A stretch of DNA of 11,894 nt, from assembly GCA_964631255.1 (NCBI GenBank), contig CAZVWS010000057.1, positions 1 through 11,894 of the forward strand, written 5' to 3'. A model generated the notes under the pieces. That model made no database searches, was not told where the DNA came from, and saw only the letters and a program-made list of their open reading frames with translations. Source of the stretch: JBGZFC01 sp964631255 (lineage in GTDB: Bacteria; Bacteroidota; Bacteroidia; Bacteroidales; Dysgonomonadaceae). The translations under genes and the position numbers were made by a program. Shown here piece after piece: positions 1 to 4,909 of this stretch; the first letter of the stretch is position 1; each line of letters begins with the position of its first letter.

Positions 1-21
1 TTACAGATAATATTACGTGTT

Positions 22-299
22 GTTGTTCAGAATATCAAAGATACAAATTTTTGAAAGCAATTCACAACGCATAACACTCACATCCATCAATCCATTCAGT
101 TGTTCAGAATATCAAAGATACAAATTTTTGAAAGCAATTCACAACCTTCGATGTGAAGTACAACTTTCGTTTCTTGTTGTTCAGAATATCAAAGATACAA
201 ATTTTTGAAAGCAATTCACAACGGAGTGTTGAAGTATTCCTTTTGCAACTTCGTTGTTCAGAATATCAAAGATACAAATTTTTGAAAGCAATTCACATT
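22..299 (-). CRISPR. CRISPR array end, 47-nt repeats, probable type II-C
   Basis: Four repeats of 47 nt lie at 22-68, 99-145, 176-222 and 253-299. The first three are identical; the fourth matches through 297 and then loses its last two bases, marking the array terminus. Three spacers of exactly 30 nt sit at 69-98, 146-175 and 223-252, with no similarity to one another. Positions 1-21 look like part of another spacer, so the array continues to the left. On the minus strand each repeat begins GTTGTGAATTGC and ends CTGAACAAC. The 47-nt length and this start resemble repeats of Bacteroidota type II-C (Cas9) loci; that subtype call rests on family knowledge, as no cas gene or tracrRNA anti-repeat is visible here. 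Minus-strand transcription is inferred from a promoter-like element inside the repeat. Short reading frames across the array are artefacts of the repeat. Confidence 0.95.
266..299 (-). promoter_or_regulatory. Promoter-like element in terminal CRISPR repeat (decayed -33)
   Basis: Each repeat, read on the minus strand, contains TATCTTTG at repeat positions 26-33, matching the Bacteroidota -7 consensus TAnnTTTG. A TTG at repeat positions 2-4 lies 21 nt upstream, about where the -33 element is expected. In this terminal copy the -7 element is intact, but the two altered end bases change the -33 TTG to ATG, so this copy may be weaker. The intact copies lie in the repeats at 22-68, 99-145 and 176-222. 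Transcription would begin a few bases downstream, near the 3' end of the repeat, and run into the adjacent spacer. Promoter activity is inferred from sequence only. Confidence 0.45.
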
Positions 300-392
300 G
301 TTTTACGCTTGGGTGAGGTAGATAAGACCCATAGGCCAAAGGGTTTAGGGGTATAAGTTGATGTTTTTTTATTAGTGAGATTAACAAACAAA

Positions 393-420
393 AAAACCTC
401 AGGAAAATTCCTGAGGTTTT
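393..420 (-). terminator. Rho-independent terminator of clpB (bidirectional hairpin)
   Basis: A perfect inverted repeat pairs 393-405 with 408-420 (core CCTCAGGA/TCCTGAGG), realistically a 12-bp stem with a 4-nt loop. On the minus strand the stem runs into a long T tract (complement of the A run at 389-396). It lies about 40 nt beyond the clpB stop. It also has four T's on the plus strand, so weak termination in both directions is possible. Because the array beyond it is read in the same direction as clpB, the hairpin should keep clpB transcripts out of the CRISPR array. Confidence 0.85.
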
Positions 421-461
421 ATACACTTTGCCCTAAGCTCTAAGCCCAACGCTTTTAGTTC

Positions 462-3053
462 TTAGCTATTCTTAAAAAACACATGCTCGTCAATCGCATC
501 AATGATGATGGGTTTGGATTTGTCCACCACACCACCCAAAATATCCTTCGATAATTGGTTGAGTATCTGGCGTTGAATAACCCGTTTCACGGGACGAGCG
601 CCAAATTCGGGGTCGTATCCGGCACGAGCAATGCTCTCGATGGCTTCGTCGGTATAACGCAGTTCTATTCCGTTGTCTTGAAGCATCCTGGAAATACCTT
701 TCAACTGAATACGAACAATTTGTGCAATTTCCGATTCGTTGAGCGGCGAGAACATAATAATATCGTCGATACGATTCAGAAACTCCGGACGAATGGTTTG
801 TTTCAACATCGCAAGCACCAGATTTTTGGTGTTTTCGACAATCTCTTCGCGATTATTTGCGGTAATTTTCTCGAAATTCTCGCGAATTAAGTTCGAACCC
901 ATATTGGAGGTCATGATGATGATGGTATTTTTGAAATTCACCACCCTACCCTTGTTATCCGTCAATCGTCCGTCGTCCAACACCTGCAAAAGGATATTGA
1001 AAACATCGGGATGCGCTTTTTCAATTTCATCGAAAAGTACTACCGAATAAGGTTTGCGGCGAATGGCTTCCGTGAGTTGTCCACCCTCGTCATAACCCAC
1101 GTATCCGGGAGGCGCCCCGATGAGTCGTGTCGCGCTGAATTTCTCCTGATACTCGCTCATATCGATGCGCGTCATCATATTTTCATCGTCGAACAGATAA
1201 TCCGCCAACGCTTTTGCCAGCTCGGTTTTGCCCACGCCGGTAGTTCCCAAAAAGATGAACGAACCAATGGGGCGTTTCGGGTCGCTCAAGCCGGCACGAT
1301 TGCGTCGCACGGCATCCGACACGGCTGCAATAGCCTCCTCTTGACCCACCACACGTTTGTGCAATTCGTCTTCCAAATTGAGCAATTTTTCGCGCTCGCT
1401 TTGCAGCATTTTGCTCACGGGAATTCCCGTCCAGCGTGCCACCACGTCGGCAATATCTTCGGCGTCCACCTCTTCTTTTATCATGGCGCGACCGCCTTGT
1501 TGCTCGTGCAATTGCTTTTTCAGCTCTTCGATTTCAGTTTCTTTCTCTTTAATTTTGCCGTAACGCAACTCGGCCACTTTGCCGTAATCGCCTTCGCGCT
1601 CGGCTTTATCTGCCTGAAATTTAGCATCTTCAATTTCTATTTTATCTTGCTGAATTTTGTTGATTAGCTCTTTTTCGGCTTGCCATTTGGCTTTGTATTC
1701 CGACTCTTCGGCTTTTAGGTTTTCGATTTGCTTGCTGAGCAACTCCTCTTTTTGTTTGTCGTTTTCGCGACGAATGGCTTCCCGCTCAATTTCCAACTGT
1801 TTGACACGGCGCATGATTTCGTCCAGTTCGTACGGAACAGAATCTACCTCCATGCAGAGTTTGGCAGCCGCTTCGTCCATCAAGTCGATGGCTTTATCAG
1901 GCAAAAACCGGTCGGTAATATAGCGGTGCGAAAGTTGCACAGCAGCAATAATTGCTTCGTCTTTGATACGCACTTTGTGGTGATTTTCGTACTTTTCTTT
2001 CAATCCACGAAGGATGGAAATAGAGTCTGATTCGGTTGGCTCATCCACCATAACGGTCTGGAAACGACGCTCCAGCGCTTTGTCTTTCTCAAAATATTTT
2101 TGGTATTCATCGAGCGTGGTGGCACCAATGGCACGCAGTTCGCCACGCGCCAAAGCGGGTTTCAGGATATTGGCGGCATCCATCGCGCCTTCGCTTTTTC
2201 CGGCACCCACAAGCGTGTGGATTTCATCGATAAAAAGGATGATTTCGCCTTCCGATTTTACCACTTCGTTCACTACCGATTTCAGTCGCTCTTCAAATTC
2301 GCCTTTGTATTTTGCTCCGGCGATGAGCGCACCCATATCCAAAGAGAAAATCTGTTTGCTTTTCAAGTTTTCGGGCACGTCGCCACGAATAATGCGGTGT
2401 GCCAATCCTTCCGCGATAGCGGTTTTTCCCGTTCCGGGTTCGCCGATGAGGATGGGATTGTTTTTGGTGCGACGGCTCAAAATCTGCAACACACGACGTA
2501 TCTCTTCGTCGCGCCCGATAACGGGGTCGAGTTTGCCGTTGCGGGCTTTTTCGGTCAGGTTTATCGCGTATTTGCTCAGTGATTGATAGGTATCTTCTGC
2601 CGATTGGCTGGTTACTTTTTCGCCTTTGCGCAATTCGTCGATGGCTTTCTGCAGTTGATTGACCGAAACGCCGTTCGCTTTCATCGTATCCGAAGTTTTG
2701 CTTTTTTCGCTCACCAATGCCAACAGCAGATGCTCGATAGAGACATATTGGTCGCCCATTTTGCTCGCGAAATCGGCAGCTTTGGCAAACACAGCATTGG
2801 TTTCGCGGCTCAGCATCGGTTCACCGCCCGATACGCGCGGATAAGAATCTATTTCGCTATCCACAGCCGTTTCCAATGAACGCGTGTTCACACCCAATTT
2901 TTGAAACAGGAAGTTGGTTACGTTTTCGCCCACCAACATCGCACCTTTGAGCACGTGCACCGGTTCAATCATTTGCTGATTGTTTGCCTGCGCCAACTCG
3001 ATGGTTTTTTGCACTGTTTCTTGTGCTTTGATTGTAAAATTGTTAAAGTTCAT
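462..3053 (-). CDS. clpB: ATP-dependent chaperone ClpB (Hsp100 disaggregase)
   Basis: This cytoplasmic AAA+ hexamer, known from its family, pulls polypeptides out of aggregates together with DnaK/DnaJ/GrpE. Its 863 residues fit ClpB length. Domains in order are: an N domain with two Clp_N repeats (about 1-145); a first AAA+ module with Walker A GEPGTGKT (204-211), pore tyrosine Y249, Walker B ending D276-E277 and arginine fingers R329/R330; a long charged coiled-coil middle domain (about 405-520), the ClpB hallmark; and a second AAA+ module with Walker A GTTGVGKT (603-610), pore loop GYVGYDEGG, Walker B D675-E676 and sensor-2 GARPVKR (818-824). No ClpP-docking IGF/IGL loop is seen. An in-frame ATG 12 codons upstream (3089) is possible, but the start at 3053 gives MNFNNFT, the usual Bacteroidota ClpB N-terminus, behind an A-rich leader without a Shine-Dalgarno. 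The gene appears monocistronic. Confidence 0.97.
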   Translation of the reverse strand: MNFNNFTIKAQETVQKTIELAQANNQQMIEPVHVLKGAMLVGENVTNFLFQKLGVNTRSLETAVDSEIDSYPRVSGGEPMLSRETNAVFAKAADFASKMGDQYVSIEHLLLALVSEKSKTSDTMKANGVSVNQLQKAIDELRKGEKVTSQSAEDTYQSLSKYAINLTEKARNGKLDPVIGRDEEIRRVLQILSRRTKNNPILIGEPGTGKTAIAEGLAHRIIRGDVPENLKSKQIFSLDMGALIAGAKYKGEFEERLKSVVNEVVKSEGEIILFIDEIHTLVGAGKSEGAMDAANILKPALARGELRAIGATTLDEYQKYFEKDKALERRFQTVMVDEPTESDSISILRGLKEKYENHHKVRIKDEAIIAAVQLSHRYITDRFLPDKAIDLMDEAAAKLCMEVDSVPYELDEIMRRVKQLEIEREAIRRENDKQKEELLSKQIENLKAEESEYKAKWQAEKELINKIQQDKIEIEDAKFQADKAEREGDYGKVAELRYGKIKEKETEIEELKKQLHEQQGGRAMIKEEVDAEDIADVVARWTGIPVSKMLQSEREKLLNLEDELHKRVVGQEEAIAAVSDAVRRNRAGLSDPKRPIGSFIFLGTTGVGKTELAKALADYLFDDENMMTRIDMSEYQEKFSATRLIGAPPGYVGYDEGGQLTEAIRRKPYSVVLFDEIEKAHPDVFNILLQVLDDGRLTDNKGRVVNFKNTIIIMTSNMGSNLIRENFEKITANNREEIVENTKNLVLAMLKQTIRPEFLNRIDDIIMFSPLNESEIAQIVRIQLKGISRMLQDNGIELRYTDEAIESIARAGYDPEFGARPVKRVIQRQILNQLSKDILGGVVDKSKPIIIDAIDEHVFFKNS

Positions 3054-3153
3054 ATATTTGTTTTTTTTAATTTTAGATGTTAGAATCAAGAACCAGGACG
3101 GTCGATAATCTTAATTTAATATCCTGATTCCTGATTGGTATGCACAAAATTCT

Positions 3154-3183
3154 TGCCAAATAAGATTTTCTGACTATTTGGCA
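3154..3183. promoter_or_regulatory. Inverted repeat upstream of clpB, candidate operator
   Basis: TGCCAAATA (3154-3162) and TATTTGGCA (3175-3183) are perfect 9-bp arms separated by 12 nt. A further half-site, TTATTTGG, lies at 3204-3211. The dyad starts about 100 nt upstream of the clpB ATG and about 180 nt upstream of the cargo gene. Its geometry recalls repressor dyads of heat-shock genes such as CIRCE, but the bases do not match CIRCE (TTAGCACTC-N9-GAGTGCTAA). No T tract follows it, so a terminator is unlikely. The bound factor is unknown. Confidence 0.35.
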
Positions 3184-3317
3184 GAAGTTCTGAGTTTGTT
3201 CAATTATTTGGTCAAAATAAAAGATTTAATCATCGGCGGCAAATGGCAGTTAATCTTTTCTTTAAACTAAATTTGGATAATTAGACATGATATAATACCA
3301 TTTTATTGAAAAATTTG

Positions 3318-3325
3318 TATCTTTA
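3318..3325 (+). promoter_or_regulatory. Probable -7 element of the T9SS cargo gene promoter
   Basis: TATCTTTA differs from the Bacteroidota -7 consensus TAnnTTTG in the last base only. It lies 42 nt before the ATG at 3367, leaving room for a leader of about 35 nt that is rich in A and C. No TTG sits 19-21 nt upstream, so the -33 half is weak or absent. Sixteen bases ending in this element (3309-3324) also occur in the CRISPR repeat on the opposite strand. Confidence 0.4.
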
Positions 3326-3366
3326 CCAATCAAAAAAAATCACACGCATCAAAAAACAAAAATAGT

Positions 3367-4680
3367 ATGAAACATTTTAAACTCAGCTTTTATTTATTTA
3401 TTTCCTTATTCCTACTGATAAACAATGCAGTAGATGGTCAGAATAACAACAAAAAATTCTCATCAAGCAGTATGCAACTGTTAGATAAAATCAATGGTCT
3501 AAATAAAATTGCTCAAGACCGTGATTCCATTTCATTTTTGAGCGAAAACCAACAATATTTCTACGGCGTATTGGCCGAATACATCAAACACATTTTTGAC
3601 CCCGAAACCAAATTGCTGCAAACAACGGAACATTATTATGTTTACGACAATTGGGTACCGGTTTTGAATACAGTTTCAAAATACCACTACAACACATTCC
3701 ACAAAGTAGATACGATTATTCAATATAATATTTTGACGTCGGGCGATGCCCGATTGGGAAAAAGAACCACCGTGGACTACAACTGTTCGCTCTTGGTAAA
3801 CCAATTGAGCGAAGAGATTTGGGATGTAGACAACAACATTTGGGAAAAACATTTTCAATACCATTACAAATATTACTCCAATCTGGAGGTGGCAGAAATG
3901 AATCGGTTCTATGGAAACGAAAACATTACCGAATGGGCTTACCAATTTACAGAGCTGTATAAGTACAACGAACTGAACAATTTGGTTCGTATGGATAGGA
4001 TGACCATCGGTTTATTGGATACCGTTTTTATCAATAAATTTGAAAGAGAATACGACAACAACAATTTCCTCAAAACCATACGCACATACAAATATACCGA
4101 TATGGATTGGTTTGAAGATAATAAACTCGAGTTCAAAAATGATGAGTTTGGCAATCCCATTCATATTGACACACACGTGAATAGTAATACTGGTTGGAGC
4201 CACGAATATAGATATGAATTTGCATACAACTACGACGAATTGTTCGACGACATTTTATTTCCCTCGTCCGAATTCCCGTATCTGCCCGAAGGTATGAACA
4301 ACATGCAAAACACAATCACTTCTGCAAAAATGTACCTCCCAAGCGGGTCTGATTGGGAATTGGTTTCCGAAAGCAAATATATCTACGGCAAGATGTTCAA
4401 CGAAGCACTTAGTATTAACGAAAACAACTGGAAAAAAACAGATTACAACTTATATCCCAACCCGGCGAAAGATATTTTCTACATCCGACAAAATGGCAAT
4501 AATAAGACCAATCAACTGCAAGTAGCCATCTATAACACGTTGGGTGTTTTGGTAAAAAGAGTGAGTATGGATACCGATTCGCAAGCAATAGACATCTCCA
4601 ATTTGTCATCGGGGCTATACACCATCGTTATCAAATCAGACGGCAATAACACAGTTTCTAAAAAGTTGATAATAAAATAG
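3367..4680 (+). CDS. Secreted protein with T9SS type A C-terminal sorting domain
   Basis: The 437-aa product has an N-terminal signal peptide (about 1-24; Lys4/His/Lys start, hydrophobic stretch FYLFISLFLLI, likely cleavage near DGQ) for Sec export. Residues about 357-437 form a type IX sorting domain: YPNPAKD (363-369), LSSGLYTIVI (413-422) and a C-terminal SKKLIIK. By family knowledge this signal directs passage through the outer-membrane T9SS, removal of the domain, and surface attachment or release. The middle region matches no enzyme I recognise. It carries loosely repeated units in which Trp is followed by a Tyr-rich stretch (near 96, 159, 190, 248, 277 and 330), such as NWVPVLNTVSKYHY and DWELVSESKYIY, suggesting a beta-hairpin repeat surface protein. 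It stands alone, with its own promoter-like element upstream. Substrate and role are unknown. Confidence 0.85.
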   Translation: MKHFKLSFYLFISLFLLINNAVDGQNNNKKFSSSSMQLLDKINGLNKIAQDRDSISFLSENQQYFYGVLAEYIKHIFDPETKLLQTTEHYYVYDNWVPVLNTVSKYHYNTFHKVDTIIQYNILTSGDARLGKRTTVDYNCSLLVNQLSEEIWDVDNNIWEKHFQYHYKYYSNLEVAEMNRFYGNENITEWAYQFTELYKYNELNNLVRMDRMTIGLLDTVFINKFEREYDNNNFLKTIRTYKYTDMDWFEDNKLEFKNDEFGNPIHIDTHVNSNTGWSHEYRYEFAYNYDELFDDILFPSSEFPYLPEGMNNMQNTITSAKMYLPSGSDWELVSESKYIYGKMFNEALSINENNWKKTDYNLYPNPAKDIFYIRQNGNNKTNQLQVAIYNTLGVLVKRVSMDTDSQAIDISNLSSGLYTIVIKSDGNNTVSKKLIIK

Positions 4681-4719
4681 ATTAATCGATTTCCTACTGC
4701 GCTGCAGCACGGGGATAGG

Positions 4720-4767
4720 CAGGACACGAAAGTCAGGATAGACACGTTCGTGTCCTGTTTCATTTTT
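4720..4767 (+). terminator. Possible terminator after T9SS cargo gene
   Basis: CAGGACACGAA (4720-4730) pairs with TTCGTGTCCTG (4747-4757) as an 11-bp stem, followed by TTTCATTTTT. The 16-nt loop is larger than usual, and an alternative compact hairpin (GACACG/CGTGTC, 4741-4754) competes for the same bases. The site is 40 nt after the stop at 4680 and before the clpC promoter, a suitable place for termination. Confidence 0.5.
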
Positions 4768-4866
4768 CCCCAACCAAATTTCTTCGCAAAAATCCAACTT
4801 AAGTCCATTTATAAAATCTTGGCATTGTTTTTGAAAAGAAACTAGGAGGATAACAAAAAGAAATAA

Positions 4867-4874
4867 TATATTTG
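4867..4874 (+). promoter_or_regulatory. clpC promoter -7 element
   Basis: TATATTTG is an exact match to the Bacteroidota -7 consensus TAnnTTTG, 35 nt before the clpC ATG. A start site near 4880 would give a leader of about 30 nt. No TTG is found at the ideal -33 distance; TTTTTG at 4828-4833 is too far upstream. Confidence 0.5.
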
Positions 4875-4895
4875 TAAATCCGTAACAAGTAAAAC

Positions 4896-4901
4896 AAAGG
4901 A
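4896..4901 (+). promoter_or_regulatory. clpC ribosome binding site
   Basis: AAAGGA lies 8 nt before the ATG at 4910, a Shine-Dalgarno-like sequence unusual among the A-rich leaders of its neighbours. It supports this start codon. Confidence 0.5.
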
Positions 4902-4909
4902 AATATTCA

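Larger units (their letters stand above)
3054..3366. other. Divergent intergenic region between clpB and T9SS cargo gene
   Basis: These 313 nt separate the divergent starts of clpB and the gene at 3367. They are AT-rich and contain no supported gene. Features seen are a 9-bp dyad at 3154-3183, a tandem CCTGATT repeat at 3123-3136 and a promoter-like TATCTTTA at 3318-3325. For clpB on the minus strand no full TAnnTTTG is found. The best near match is TTATTTTG (complement of 3212-3219), with a TTTG 19 nt upstream of it; this is weak evidence for a promoter. Confidence 0.6.

Noticed and set aside
17..426. Short open frames across the CRISPR array on both strands
   Set aside because: They repeat the same peptide because they translate the CRISPR repeat; no independent coding signal.
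300..461. tracrRNA or anti-repeat next to the array
   Set aside because: No stretch complementary to the 5' half of the minus-strand repeat (GTTGTGAATTGC) was found between the array and clpB.
1011..1667. Long plus-strand open frame opposite clpB
   Set aside because: Antisense shadow of a strongly conserved coding region; its translation has no recognisable domain and no promoter or leader.
3054..3089. Upstream ATG extending ClpB by 12 residues
   Set aside because: The extension is lysine- and isoleucine-rich and encoded by the A/T-rich leader; the family N-terminus begins at the internal MNFNNFT.
3291..3296. TATAAT as a sigma70 -10 box
   Set aside because: Bacteroidota primary sigma factors use TAnnTTTG; there is no suitable -35 and the AT-rich spacer makes chance matches likely.
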